This document shows, in pieces, positions 1 to 8,966 of a DNA stretch of 53,667 nt (its first letter is position 1; the number at the start of each line of letters is the position of its first letter). Both the position numbers and the translations under genes were made by a program. Source of the stretch: Fulvimarina sp. (GTDB lineage: Bacteria; Pseudomonadota; Alphaproteobacteria; Rhizobiales; Rhizobiaceae). The DNA is taken from NCBI GenBank assembly GCA_002700095.1, contig PACL01000096.1:1-53667 (forward strand). Reading direction: 5' to 3'. Below the pieces are notes generated by a model that saw nothing but the letters and a program-made list of their open reading frames with translations, was not told where the DNA came from and did no database searches.

Positions 1-221
1 GTCTCGTTCAGGATCTCGTTGACGATCTCGGCCATCAGCGACTTGCCGTACATCTTGCGCAAATGCGCGACAGGCACCTTGCCGGGACGGAAACCCTTCA
101 GCTGCACCTTGTCCTTCGCCTCGAAAAGGCGGGTCTGAAGGCGCGCCTCAAGGTCCGAGGCGGGCACGACAATTTCGATCTCGCGCTTGAGGCCCTCGGC
201 CTTGGTTTCCGTAACCTGCAT
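1..221 (-). CDS. tig: Trigger factor, N-terminal part (runs off window)
   Basis: This is the 5' end of the ribosome-associated chaperone and prolyl isomerase that receives nascent chains at the exit tunnel. Seen: 73 residues starting at an ATG whose complement is at 219-221. The start MQVTETKAEGLKREIEIVVP is followed by the ribosome-binding signature GFRPGKVP near residue 44 and the conserved run KSLMAEIVNE. The gene is cut by the window edge, so the PPIase and C-terminal domains are not visible. It lies just downstream of tRNA-Leu on the same strand with about 100 bp between them. Identification rests on the very conserved N-terminal domain. Confidence 0.93.
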   Translation of the reverse strand, partial: MQVTETKAEGLKREIEIVVPASDLEARLQTRLFEAKDKVQLKGFRPGKVPVAHLRKMYGKSLMAEIVNEILNE

Positions 222-321
222 ACTTTAATACCTTCTCGATCCTGTTTGCTGCGCGGGCCGGCCGCGATCCGGAAGCCTGGCCGTGCGCACTCTCGTTGAA
301 TTCGGCCGTTGAATTCGGCAG

Positions 322-406
322 TGGTGCGGGTGGAGGGACTTGAACCCCCAAGCCTCTCGGCGCTTGGACCTAAACCAAGTGCGTCTGCCAATTCCGCCAC
401 ACCCGC
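322..406 (-). tRNA. tRNA-Leu (anticodon UAG)
   Basis: The minus strand folds as a class II tRNA of 85 nt including an encoded CCA. The acceptor arms are GCGGGTG and CACCCGC. The anticodon stem CTTGG/CCAAG encloses the loop TTTAGGT, giving anticodon UAG (plus-strand 370-372). A variable arm fits leucine tRNA, and the T-arm contains GGTTCAAGTCC. The gene reads codon CUA and, by wobble, other CUN codons. It lies upstream of tig on the same strand. Confidence 0.96.
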
Positions 407-444
407 GAGGCGCATCGGCCACGGACGTTTGCGAAGCGCGCGCC

Positions 445-473
445 TCTATATCACCGCGAATCCGACCATGAAA
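445..473 (-). promoter_or_regulatory. Possible promoter of tRNA-Leu
   Basis: On the minus strand a -10-like TATAGA (plus 445-450) sits 17 nt downstream of a -35-like TTTCAT (plus 468-473). Transcription would begin about 30 nt before the mature tRNA 5' end at 406. The -10 match is good and the -35 match is weak, so this is a placement by eye. The rest of 407-812 holds no gene that I can support. Confidence 0.35.
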
Positions 474-647
474 GGGCAAAACCGAGGGTTTGGGAAGCAG
501 CTTCCCCGCGCGGCCGGACACCTGCGCCTCGGCGGGCCCCGCGATCATCTGCGCATCGGGCCCCGCGAATTCAGCACACTAGTTGATCAATAGTCGGGTC
601 AGGCCTGCGCAAGAAAGCGGCATGACGCAGACAAGCTCCTGTCTTTG

Positions 648-662
648 TTGACGAATTGTCAA
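648..662. promoter_or_regulatory. Short inverted repeat upstream of DUF1127 gene
   Basis: The 15-nt element has arms TTGAC and GTCAA around GAATT. It lies about 150 bp upstream of the small DUF1127 gene in otherwise empty DNA. It has the size and symmetry of a dimeric regulator site, but nothing identifies a regulator. TTGAC could equally be part of a -35 box. Confidence 0.25.
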
Positions 663-812
663 TTCATGTTGCGTTGCACCATTCGCATTGCTGCCATGCA
701 GACAGGCCGCTAGCACGCAATGCTCGCCGGACTTACTTTGCAATCAACACGACGGACGAAGCGACGCGCTTCTCCGCAGAATTCGAGATGACGATTGAAA
801 GGAGGTTCTGAA

Positions 813-956
813 ATGAACCTTGTCCGTTCCTACCAGTCCTGGCGCCGCTACCGCGAGACGGTCAACGAGCTGAACCGCCTGTCCCAGCGCGAGCTCGCCG
901 ATCTGGGCATCGCCCGCACCGACATCCCCTCCGTCGCCCGTCGCACGGTCGTCTGA
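813..956 (+). CDS. DUF1127 small protein (47 aa)
   Basis: This is a 47-residue Arg-rich protein of the YjiS-like DUF1127 type. The core RYRETVNELNRLSQRELADL matches the family pattern of an amphipathic helix followed by a leucine/arginine-rich turn and GIARTDI. The start is well supported by an AAAGGAGG ribosome site 8-14 nt before the ATG at 813. Family knowledge: DUF1127 proteins occur in many copies in alphaproteobacteria, and some bind RNA or influence small-RNA turnover and phosphate or stress responses. No specific role can be assigned here. The stop is only 7 bp from the three-unit hairpin repeat array, so the array would form the 3' UTR of this mRNA. A second DUF1127 gene lies at 33891. 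Confidence 0.85.
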   Translation: MNLVRSYQSWRRYRETVNELNRLSQRELADLGIARTDIPSVARRTVV

Positions 957-963
957 GGCAGAG

Positions 964-1352
964 AGTTTCAGAGTTTCGCCGGAGCCCACCTCCTCCCGGG
1001 CAAAGGTGAAAGACGGTCTGCCAACCTCCTCCCAATATGGCAGACCACTCCCATGTCGCCCGCCGGTCCTCCCCCGGCGGGCGCATTCGGGGCCAGAAAG
1101 TTTCAGAGTTTCGCCGGAGCCCACCTCCTCCCGGGCAAAGGCGAATACCGGTCTGCCGATCTCCTCCCGATAGGGCAGACCACTCCCATGTCGCCCGCCG
1201 GTCCTCCCCCGGCGGGCGCATTTGGGGGCCAGAAAGTTTCAGAGTTTCGCCGGAGCCCACCTCCTCCCGGGCCGAGGCGAAAGACGGTCTGCCGCTCTCC
1301 TCCCGATAGGGTAGACCATTCGATGTTGCCCGCCGGTCCTCCCCCGGCGGGC
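964..1352. repeat. Three tandem 135/136-bp units with two hairpins each
   Basis: Unit starts (AGTTTCAGAGTTTCGCCGGA) are at 964, 1099 and 1235, so the spacing is 135 and 136 bp. Each unit holds a first hairpin GGTCTGCC/GGCAGACC (1015-1046, 1150-1181, 1286-1317). It also holds a second, very stable hairpin with arms GCCCGCCGG/CCGGCGGGC (1058-1082, 1193-1217, 1328-1352). In unit 3 the first stem has one change, GGTAGACC, which still pairs as G-U. The motif CTCCTCCC recurs outside the stems and in the loops. Reading frames are not conserved because the period is not always a multiple of three. The array fills most of the space between the DUF1127 gene and trmFO, so the 957-1465 interval is non-coding. 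Confidence 0.93.
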
Positions 1353-1465
1353 TTCGTCGTTTCTGGGCCCTGGAAACGCCGCGCCGCCGGCCTCCTCGCC
1401 AAAAAGTGCCCGCCCTCGCGATGATCCCGGTTTCGCATCGCCGCCGCTTCGCCTAGATACGGCCC

Positions 1466-2887
1466 ATGTCGAACACACCCATCCACGTCGTCGGTGGCGG
1501 TCTCGCCGGTTCCGAAGCCGCCTGGCAGATTGCACAGGCCGGCATCCCGGTCGTCCTCCACGAAATGCGCCCGGTGCGCGGCACCGAGGCCCACAAGACC
1601 GACGGCCTCGCCGAACTCGTCTGCTCGAACTCGTTCCGCTCGGACGATGCGACAGCCAATGCCGTCGGCGTCATCCATGCCGAGATGCGGCTCGCCGGCT
1701 CGCTGATCATGGCGATGGCCGACAAGCATCAGGTGCCGGCGGGCGGCGCCCTCGCCGTAGACCGCGAGGGCTTTTCCGCCGCGGTGACCCGGACACTGGC
1801 CGAGCATCCGCTGGTCACCATCGAGCGCGGCGAGGTCGAGGGCCTGCCGCCCGAAGAGTGGGGCACCAGCATCGTCGCCACCGGGCCGCTGACCGCCCCG
1901 TCGCTCGCCGAATCGATACGGGCAGCGACGGGCGAGGATGCGCTCGCCTTCTTCGACGCCATCGCGCCCATCGTCCACTTCGATTCGATCGACATGGACA
2001 AGGCCTGGTTTCAGTCGCGCTACGACAAAGTCGGCCCCGGCGGCACCGGCAAGGACTACATCAACTGCCCCCTCGACAAGGAAACCTATGAGCGCTTCGT
2101 CGCCGCCCTCGTCGAGGGTGACCGCGCGGCCTTCAAGGAATGGGAGGGCACGCCCTATTTCGACGGCTGCCTGCCCATCGAGGTGATGGCCGAGCGCGGG
2201 CCGGAGACGCTTCGCCATGGGCCGATGAAGCCGATGGGCCTCACCAACGCCCACGATCCCGAGACCAAGGCCTATGCCGTCGTGCAGTTGCGCCAGGACA
2301 ATGCGCTCGGCACGCTATACAACATGGTCGGCTTCCAGACGAAGCTGAAATACGGCGCCCAGGCCGAGATCTTCCGGATGATCCCGGGGCTGGAAAATGC
2401 CGAGTTCGCTCGCCTCGGGGGCCTCCACCGCAACACCTATCTGAACTCGCCGGTCCTGCTCGATCCGACACTCCGGCTGAAGGCGCGCCCGCATGTGCGC
2501 TTCGCCGGTCAGATCACCGGCTGCGAAGGCTATGTGGAATCGGCCGCCGTCGGCCTGATGACCGGCCGCTTCACCGCCGCCGAGCGGCGCGGCGACACGC
2601 TGTCCGCGCCGCCCCAGACGACGGCCATGGGCGCCCTCCTCGCGCACATCACCGGCGGCCACCTCGCCCATCAGGAAGAAGGCGGCAAGCGGTCCTTCCA
2701 GCCGATGAACGTCAATTTCGGCCTGTTCGCGCCGCTGGATCCCGGCGCCATCCAGAAGCCGGAAGGCCAGAAGCGGTTCCGCGGCAAGGAGAAGTCCATC
2801 GCCAAGAAGGCCGCCCTCTCCCGCCGCGCGCTTGCCGACTTCGCCACCTGGCTCGCCGGCGCCGAGACCCGTCAGGCGGCCGAGTAG
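1466..2887 (+). CDS. trmFO: Methylenetetrahydrofolate--tRNA-(uracil-5-)-methyltransferase
   Basis: TrmFO makes 5-methyluridine at position 54 of tRNA, using methylenetetrahydrofolate as carbon donor and reduced FAD. The 473-aa protein begins with an FAD-binding motif VVGGGLAGSEAA (residues 8-19). It carries the catalytic-cysteine region LVCSNSFRSD with C53, a further conserved NCPL cysteine near 201, and the downstream block MGALLAHITGG. Length fits the family (about 440-475). The start follows non-coding sequence after the repeat array. The ATG at 1466 gives the expected N-terminus with the Rossmann motif close to the start. It stands alone, convergent with the DUF4153 gene. Confidence 0.96.
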   Translation: MSNTPIHVVGGGLAGSEAAWQIAQAGIPVVLHEMRPVRGTEAHKTDGLAELVCSNSFRSDDATANAVGVIHAEMRLAGSLIMAMADKHQVPAGGALAVDREGFSAAVTRTLAEHPLVTIERGEVEGLPPEEWGTSIVATGPLTAPSLAESIRAATGEDALAFFDAIAPIVHFDSIDMDKAWFQSRYDKVGPGGTGKDYINCPLDKETYERFVAALVEGDRAAFKEWEGTPYFDGCLPIEVMAERGPETLRHGPMKPMGLTNAHDPETKAYAVVQLRQDNALGTLYNMVGFQTKLKYGAQAEIFRMIPGLENAEFARLGGLHRNTYLNSPVLLDPTLRLKARPHVRFAGQITGCEGYVESAAVGLMTGRFTAAERRGDTLSAPPQTTAMGALLAHITGGHLAHQEEGGKRSFQPMNVNFGLFAPLDPGAIQKPEGQKRFRGKEKSIAKKAALSRRALADFATWLAGAETRQAAE

Positions 2888-3039
2888 TTGCGGCCTGTTG
2901 GCCGCGGCTTCATGGCCGCGGGCCGCGGTGAGCGTCTTCATGCACCGGATGACGCCGTCCGCGACGGCCGGCCCGCACCGACGTCCCGGCGTCGCCTGTT
3001 CGCTTCGAAGGACGGCTCACCGCCCTTTGCCATCCTGCG

Positions 3040-4854
3040 TCAGCGCCACTCCGCCGCGCGATAGAAGGCGTCGAACTCCAGCCAGCTGATCCGGTCCTCG
3101 TCGCGGCTTTCGTTCAGCCCGCGAATGGCGAGCCGAAGATGCCGGCCCGACCGGCTGCGCAGATCCACCACCGGCGCGCTGCCGGCGCTGCCCGGCTCCT
3201 CGAAGAGCGCCGCCGGCAATCCGTCGATCGCCCCAGCCATGGGGAAACGATCCTCGGTCGTGCCGACCTGCGCCACCAGCTCGCTCCCCTCGATCCGGAA
3301 ACGGATGCCGACGGGTGCCGGGCTGTCGTCCGCGAGCCCCGGGGTCAGCCGCCAGCCGGGAGCCGCGCGGTCATATCCGGAAATATCGATGCTCTCGTTC
3401 CCCCGCACGGCAAAGCTGCGGCCCTGGGCGCGCGCAACGCTCGCCGCATCGATGCCTAGCCCCTGGTTGACGACGTTCAGCGCCTGCCACGCCGTCTGGC
3501 TGCGCAGCGCGACGGCCAGCCGCTCGCCGAGTTCGGGGTCGAGATAGGGGGCGAGATCGCCCAGCCGGTCGGCGTCGGACAGCGCCGCAAGGCGCGAGCG
3601 CAGCACCCGAACCTGCGCCTCGTCCCGTTCCACGATGCGAATCGCGATGGTCTCGTCGCCCGGCACCCGCGCCCCGAATTCGGCGACGATCCGCCCCAGC
3701 TGGCTCGCCCCGACGACGCTCGCCGCTCCCCAGGGCCCGAAGGCCGACAGGCCGAGGAGCAGGACGGGCACGGCCGCCATCATCCGGATGTCGCGCCGCA
3801 GCCGCGGCACGAGTTGAAACGCCAGCACGATCGCCGAGGCGAGGATCCCGAGGACGACGTAATAGCGCTGCAGCGTCACGCCCTCGGCGTCGATCCGCAG
3901 GCCGATGCCGACGGCGGCGAGCGCCAGCGGCACGACCAGCATGAAGGCCCAGGCCCGCGCGAACAGCCGCGCAAAGACGTTGCCGTCTCTCAGGAACGGA
4001 TCGCCGGCGATCCGCAGCGCCAGCACGAACAGCGCGTCGAAGGTCACGATCCAGCCGATCTCGTTCTTCGGCAGCGATCCGGTCAGGGCGATCTTGGCGG
4101 CGTAGAGATGCAGGATGACCGCCGTCGCCAGCGCCAGCGGCGCCGCCACCCAGTCGACCAGCAGCCGGACGCCGCTCACCATCCGGTCAGTGCCGATGGC
4201 CGGCCGCTCCTCGAAGTCCCGCGGCAGGCGGCCGAGCGCGAACAGCGGCCCGACCAGAGTCAGGGCGGTGGTGTAGATGTATTCGTAGGTGTCGGTGCTC
4301 AGGCCGATCTCGAAGAGGAAGCGGATCATCTCGAGGATCGCCGACAGGCCGAGGACGAAGAGCAGCACCGACAGGAAGGCCAGCGTCACGCCGACCAGCG
4401 CCCAGAGCGCGAAGTTCCAGAAGCGCGACGGCCCGCCGCGGCCGAGAAACGGCGCCAGCGGCACGAGCAGCGTCAGTGCCGCGGTGATCGCCGGCAGATG
4501 GTTGTCGGCCCGGCCGTTCCAGTGGACGGCGACACCGACGACGACGGCCGCAACGGCGGCGACGAGCTGCGAGGCACCGCGAGGCCAGCCCCGCGCCTCC
4601 GCCGTTAGCGTCGCCGAGACCGCGGCAGCCGCCGCCGCGTAGAGCGCGCCGAGCAGCCAGACGAGGCCGCGCTCGTCGGGAATCTCATAGCCCGCGACGG
4701 CGAGATTGCTGAGCAGCGAAAACGCCAGGATGGCGAGGCAGGCGGCGGGAAAGCGCAGCAGCGCCGTCTCCGCCCCCCGTGCCAGCGACGTGGCGAGGCG
4801 GCCGGCCCATCTGGCCGCGCGAGGCGTTCCGTCTGCATCGGTCCTGGGCTGCAT
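3040..4854 (-). CDS. DUF4153 polytopic membrane protein
   Basis: This is a roughly 604-aa integral membrane protein with many hydrophobic segments from about residue 25 to 390, such as LAILAFSLLSNLAVAGYEIP, followed by a soluble C-terminal part of about 200 residues. The arrangement and motifs such as YEIPDERGLVWLLGALYA look like DUF4153 proteins, whose function is unknown. The C-terminal segment ends with ISWLEFDAFYRAAEWR, a pattern typical of these proteins. I chose the ATG at 4854. An in-frame ATG at 4905 would add 17 residues that look non-coding. Neighbours are trmFO (convergent) and the squalene synthase-like gene upstream on the same strand, about 150 bp away. Confidence 0.75.
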   Translation of the reverse strand: MQPRTDADGTPRAARWAGRLATSLARGAETALLRFPAACLAILAFSLLSNLAVAGYEIPDERGLVWLLGALYAAAAAAVSATLTAEARGWPRGASQLVAAVAAVVVGVAVHWNGRADNHLPAITAALTLLVPLAPFLGRGGPSRFWNFALWALVGVTLAFLSVLLFVLGLSAILEMIRFLFEIGLSTDTYEYIYTTALTLVGPLFALGRLPRDFEERPAIGTDRMVSGVRLLVDWVAAPLALATAVILHLYAAKIALTGSLPKNEIGWIVTFDALFVLALRIAGDPFLRDGNVFARLFARAWAFMLVVPLALAAVGIGLRIDAEGVTLQRYYVVLGILASAIVLAFQLVPRLRRDIRMMAAVPVLLLGLSAFGPWGAASVVGASQLGRIVAEFGARVPGDETIAIRIVERDEAQVRVLRSRLAALSDADRLGDLAPYLDPELGERLAVALRSQTAWQALNVVNQGLGIDAASVARAQGRSFAVRGNESIDISGYDRAAPGWRLTPGLADDSPAPVGIRFRIEGSELVAQVGTTEDRFPMAGAIDGLPAALFEEPGSAGSAPVVDLRSRSGRHLRLAIRGLNESRDEDRISWLEFDAFYRAAEWR

Positions 4855-5004
4855 GGTGTGGGTGGCCTGTCCGTTGGAGAATGTCGCGGCCGACCGGGGG
4901 GTCATGGCCCTCGGACGGGACGTTGTCGGCGCGCTCCGCTCTTTGCCGCACGGCCTCGTCCGCCGGTCGCGGCGGCGCTGGGCGCACAGGCGTTGCGTTT
5001 CGCC

Positions 5005-5862
5005 TCAGCCCCGCATCCACCGCCAGAACTGGAAGGCCTTGCGCGGTGCCGAGAGGTCCGGCGGTTGGCGCAGAACACCGGCTCCCGCGCGCTCGATCCG
5101 GTCGAGATAGGGCGCGGCGAGCAGCGCCGGCAGGAACGCCGCCCGCACCTCCCTCGGAACGTCGGCAAAGAGCGCCCGTGCCTTCGCGGCGTGCTCGCGG
5201 CCGTAGGCGACCATTGCGGCAATGGCACGGCCGGACGGTTCGACCTCGCCCGCCAGCAACTGAGGGGCTGTGCAGCCGGCGGCGGCGAGGATGTCGGCCG
5301 GCAGATAGACCTGCCCCCTCGCCCGGTGGATCGGCAGCAGCCTCAGGACGCCGGCCGCCGTCTGGGCGCCCCCCGCATGCCCCGCCGCGTCGGCGATCCG
5401 GTCGGCGCCGGAGGGCGACAGGATGGTCGCGGCCAGCACGATCAGGGTCGAGGCGGTCTCCCCCGCATAGGCCTCGAAGTGCTCGTGCGATGGCATCGGA
5501 TCGTCATAGACGTCGAAGATCCGCGCCTCGAGCATCCGGTCGAAGGCGGCCACGGGAAGCCGGTGCCGGGCGATGGCCTCGACCAGCCGGCTCGCCACAG
5601 GGTGCCCGGCCTCGCCGCCGCCGCCGACGTCCTCTTCCTCGGCCGCCGTTCCCCCTATCACGTCCCGCCACCACTGCAGCCGGATCTCTCCCGGCAGCGG
5701 CTGGCTGATCTGGTCGCGCACCCGCGCCACCTCGACATTGAAGGCGTAGAGGGCGGCGAGATCGGCGCGCGCCGCCTCCGGCGCGAAGACGAGGGAGAGC
5801 GCGCGGTCGCGGTCGTCGGTCTCGACGAGGTCGCGGCAGGGGTCACGCTCGTTGCCGGCCAT
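5005..5862 (-). CDS. Squalene/phytoene synthase family protein (NDUFAF6-like)
   Basis: This 285-aa protein has the trans-isoprenyl synthase head-to-head fold. Seen: the first helix DLVETDDRDRALSLVFAP, the region IRLQWWRDVI, and FDVYDDPMPS, which occupies the place of the first Asp-rich motif. The second region is weak (LLPIHRARGQVYLPADIL), so the two canonical DxxxD substrate motifs are not intact. This resembles the non-catalytic family branch that includes mitochondrial NDUFAF6, a complex I assembly factor. It lies about 120 bp downstream of the Mth938-like gene on the same strand as yajC-secDF. The ATG at 5862 has GAGGA at a suitable distance; earlier in-frame starts exist at 5868 and 5877. 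Confidence 0.8.
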   Translation of the reverse strand: MAGNERDPCRDLVETDDRDRALSLVFAPEAARADLAALYAFNVEVARVRDQISQPLPGEIRLQWWRDVIGGTAAEEEDVGGGGEAGHPVASRLVEAIARHRLPVAAFDRMLEARIFDVYDDPMPSHEHFEAYAGETASTLIVLAATILSPSGADRIADAAGHAGGAQTAAGVLRLLPIHRARGQVYLPADILAAAGCTAPQLLAGEVEPSGRAIAAMVAYGREHAAKARALFADVPREVRAAFLPALLAAPYLDRIERAGAGVLRQPPDLSAPRKAFQFWRWMRG

Positions 5863-5981
5863 TCGCATTCCTCGCAAGGCTGTCGTTCATTCCGCGACGG
5901 CCGTGTCCGCATGCCCCCCGGGCCGACGGGACCGCCGGCGAGTGGGAGCGCATGCGCCCCCGGCCCGGCTTTGAGCCCGGC

Positions 5982-6365
5982 TCAGTCGACGGCGACGAGC
6001 GCCGCCCCCACGGGCCGTCCCTCGGACAGCATGATGTTGAAGGTCCGCACCGCGGCCCCCGTCGACATCGGGTCGCAGGAGATGCCGGCCCGCTTCATCC
6101 GCTCGGCAAGGCCGGGCGGCAGGCGGCGGATGTCCTTGCCCGTCCCGAACAGGAGAAATCGGATCTCCTCCTTGAAGACGAGCTCGAGCCGGTCGCCGAC
6201 GAAGGGCTGCTCCGGCGTCGCCGACCAGCCGTAGATCCCCGACGGCAGGCACAGGATCGAGCCGCGATGCGACATCTCGGCAAAGCGGAACCCGCCATTG
6301 CCATAGGCCTCGATCGGCGCGCGGCCCGGGAAGTGGGCCGCGCGGATCTCGATTCCCTTGGGCAT
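5982..6365 (-). CDS. Mth938-like domain protein (NDUFAF3-like)
   Basis: This is a 127-aa single-domain protein of the Mth938/DUF498 fold. Recognisable features are the N-terminal IEAYGNGGFRFAEMSHRGSI, the central LLFGTGKDIRRLPP and the C-terminal FNIMLSEGRPVGAALVAV. Family knowledge: the mitochondrial homologue NDUFAF3 is a complex I assembly factor, and bacterial members are often found beside secDF. Here it starts 3 bp after the secDF stop, so co-transcription and probably translational coupling are expected. The ATG at 6365 is the only sensible start. The biochemical role in bacteria is not established. Confidence 0.88.
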   Translation of the reverse strand: MPKGIEIRAAHFPGRAPIEAYGNGGFRFAEMSHRGSILCLPSGIYGWSATPEQPFVGDRLELVFKEEIRFLLFGTGKDIRRLPPGLAERMKRAGISCDPMSTGAAVRTFNIMLSEGRPVGAALVAVD

Positions 6366-6368
6366 CGC

Positions 6369-8966
6369 TCAGGCCCGCCCCGGCGTCGTCTGCGCCCGCT
6401 CGGTCGGATCCTCCGCCGCGGCCTTGGCCAGCGCATCGGCGGCCTCCGCCGCTTCCTTGGCGTCGGTCGGCCGCAGCTTGAAGAAGATCAGCACCGGCGC
6501 TGCCACGAAGATCGACGAGAAGGTGCCGATGGCGACGCCGAACAGCATCGAGGCCACGAAGGAGCGGATGACCTCGCCGCCGAAGACGAACAGCGCCGTC
6601 AGGGCGAGCAGCGTCGTCAGCGACGTCATCAGCGTGCGCGACAGCATCTCGTTGTCGGACAAGTCGAGCAGCTGGCCGAGCGGCATCCTCTTGTATCGCC
6701 GCAGGTTTTCCCGCACGCGGTCATAGATGACGACGGTGTCGTTCAACGAATAGCCGACGATCGTCAGGATCGCCGCCACCGTCGACAGGCTGACGTCGAG
6801 CTGGGTCACCGTGATGAAGCCGAGCGTCAGGATGACGTCGTTGACCGTCGCGACGATCGCACCGACGGCGAACTGCCATTCGAAGCGCAGCCAGACATAG
6901 ATCAGGATGGCGACGAGCGAGGCGAGGACGCCGAGGATCGCCGCCCAGGCGAGTTCGCCCGAGACGGTGGGCCCGACGACCTCCGTGCGGCGGATGTCGT
7001 AATCGGCGGAGATCGCCGCCGTCGCGCTGTCGACCAGTTGCTGCTGGGCGTTGTCGGAATTTTCGGTGGCGGTTCCGATGCGGATCAGCGCCTCCCGGTC
7101 GGTGCCGAATTCCTGGACCTGGGGGTCCCGGATCCCGGCCGCGCCGAGCCGTTCGCGCAGATCGCCGATATCGGCATCGCCCTGTTTCGCCTGCACCTCG
7201 ATCAGCGTGCCGCCGGTGAAGTCGATGCCGAAATTCGGCCCGATGGCGAACAGCGACACGATCGAGGCGACGCAGAGCGCCATTGACAGGCCGAAGATCT
7301 TCAGCCGCACCTTCATGAAAGGGATCGTCGTGACGTCGGGCACCAGCCTCAGCCAGCCCTTCGGCAGTTCCGTGGGACGCCGGCTGCGAACCCAGGCTGC
7401 GACCAGCCAGCGGGTCAGCGTGAAGGCGGTGAACACCGTCGTGACGATACCGACCGCGAGGGTCACGGCGAAGCCGCGCACCGGGCCGGAACCGAGGAAG
7501 AACAGGACGATGGCGGCGATCAGCGTGGTGATGTTGGCGTCGAGGATCGTCGCCAGCGCCTTCTGGAAGCCGACGTCGATGGCCTGGACGACCGAGCGCC
7601 CCTGCCGCCGTTCGTCGCGGATGCGCTCGTAGATGAGCACGTTGGAATCCACCGCCATGCCGACGGTCAGAACGATGCCGGCGATGCCGGGCAATGTCAG
7701 CGTCGCGCCGATCGCGGTGAGGATGGCGAACAGGAGGACGACGTTGGCGATCAGCGCGATATTGGCGATGATGCCGAGGAAGCCGTAGGCCGCCAGCATG
7801 AAGACCACGACGGCGAGCGCGCCGATGATGCCGGCGATCTCGCCGGCGGCGATCGAATCGGCGCCGAGGCCCGGCCCGACCGTCCGTTCCTCGATGATGT
7901 CCAAGGTCGCCGGCAGGGCGCCGGCGCGCAGCAGCACCGCGAGATTGTTGGCCGATTCTGCCGTGAAGGAGCCGCTGATCTGCGCCTGGCCGCCGAGGAT
8001 GGCGGTGCGGATGACGGGAGCGGACAGCACCTTGTCGTCGAGGACGATGGCGAAGGGCTTGTTGACGTTGGCCTGGGTGACGCGGCCGAAGCGCTGGGCG
8101 CCCTGGCTGTCGAAGCGGATGTTGACCACCGGCTCGTTGGTCTGCGGGTCGAAGCCGACCTGCGCGTCGGTGAGGTTCTCGCCCGACACCATCACCTGGT
8201 TGCGCACCAGGATCGGCTGGGGCGGCGTGTCGGTGGTGTAGAGCAGCTGCGAGCCGGCCGGCGCGCGCGAGCCGCGTGCCACCTGTTCGGCATTTTCGCT
8301 CTGGTCGACCAGCTGGAAGGTCAGCTTGGCGGTCTGGTTGAGGAGTTCCTTGAGGCGCTGCGGGTCGCCGAGACCCGGCACCTGAACCATGATGCGGTCG
8401 GCGCCCTGGCGCTGGATCACCGGCTCGGTCGTGCCGAGTTCATCGACGCGGCGGCGCACCACCTCGATCGACTGGGTGACCGCGGTCGAGATCCGATAGG
8501 CGATGCCGTCGTCGGTCAGGTTCGCGGTGAGAACCCCCGGCTGCGGCTGGTCGAGCGCCACTTCGGCCACCGAGCCGGCCGACATCAGCCCGCTGGAGAT
8601 CGGCTGCGTCAGGGGCTGGAGAGCCTGTTGCGCGGCGTCGGCCTGGGCCGGATCGCGCAGCCGCACGGTCACGGTGCGACCGTTCGCCGAGATCCCCGAA
8701 TAACCGATGCGCTCGTTGCGCAGCAGCTGGCGCGCCTCGTCCTGGATGGCCTGGAGGCGGTCAGCCTCCAGCGAGGCGCGGTCGATCTGCAGCAGGATGT
8801 AGGAGCCGCCCTGCAGGTCGAGGCCGAGCGTAACGGTATTCTTCGGCCAGAATTCCGGCAGGCTGTCGGTGACGTTGCGCGGCAGCACGTTCGGCGCGGC
8901 ATAGACGAGCCCGACGAGAACCGTCAGCCAGATCAGGATCGTCTTCCAGCGCGAGAAATAAAGCAT
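6369..8966 (-). CDS. secDF: Fused protein translocase subunit SecDF
   Basis: SecDF is the membrane component that uses the proton gradient to help proteins leave the Sec channel on the periplasmic side. The 865-aa product is a natural SecD-SecF fusion. SecD runs from about 1 to 540: a first membrane segment, then GLDLQGGSYILLQID, a large periplasmic domain with DELGTTEPVIQRQGADRIMV, and a five-helix block with VDSNVLIYERIRDE. SecF follows from about 545, with FGIDFTGGTLIEVQ and LNDTVVIYDRVRENLRR. The length is that expected for the fusion. It follows yajC by about 130 bp on the same strand and is followed at 3 bp by the Mth938-like gene. Confidence 0.96.
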   Translation of the reverse strand: MLYFSRWKTILIWLTVLVGLVYAAPNVLPRNVTDSLPEFWPKNTVTLGLDLQGGSYILLQIDRASLEADRLQAIQDEARQLLRNERIGYSGISANGRTVTVRLRDPAQADAAQQALQPLTQPISSGLMSAGSVAEVALDQPQPGVLTANLTDDGIAYRISTAVTQSIEVVRRRVDELGTTEPVIQRQGADRIMVQVPGLGDPQRLKELLNQTAKLTFQLVDQSENAEQVARGSRAPAGSQLLYTTDTPPQPILVRNQVMVSGENLTDAQVGFDPQTNEPVVNIRFDSQGAQRFGRVTQANVNKPFAIVLDDKVLSAPVIRTAILGGQAQISGSFTAESANNLAVLLRAGALPATLDIIEERTVGPGLGADSIAAGEIAGIIGALAVVVFMLAAYGFLGIIANIALIANVVLLFAILTAIGATLTLPGIAGIVLTVGMAVDSNVLIYERIRDERRQGRSVVQAIDVGFQKALATILDANITTLIAAIVLFFLGSGPVRGFAVTLAVGIVTTVFTAFTLTRWLVAAWVRSRRPTELPKGWLRLVPDVTTIPFMKVRLKIFGLSMALCVASIVSLFAIGPNFGIDFTGGTLIEVQAKQGDADIGDLRERLGAAGIRDPQVQEFGTDREALIRIGTATENSDNAQQQLVDSATAAISADYDIRRTEVVGPTVSGELAWAAILGVLASLVAILIYVWLRFEWQFAVGAIVATVNDVILTLGFITVTQLDVSLSTVAAILTIVGYSLNDTVVIYDRVRENLRRYKRMPLGQLLDLSDNEMLSRTLMTSLTTLLALTALFVFGGEVIRSFVASMLFGVAIGTFSSIFVAAPVLIFFKLRPTDAKEAAEAADALAKAAAEDPTERAQTTPGRA

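Noticed and set aside
964..1352. CRISPR array
   Set aside because: Three 135-bp near-identical units without spacers and with two hairpins each do not fit a CRISPR, and there are no cas genes.
744..2254. Long minus-strand ORFs across the repeat array (744-1124, 862-1260, 1103-2254)
   Set aside because: They read through the tandem repeat and the antisense of trmFO, have no domains, and switch frame between repeats because the period changes by one base.
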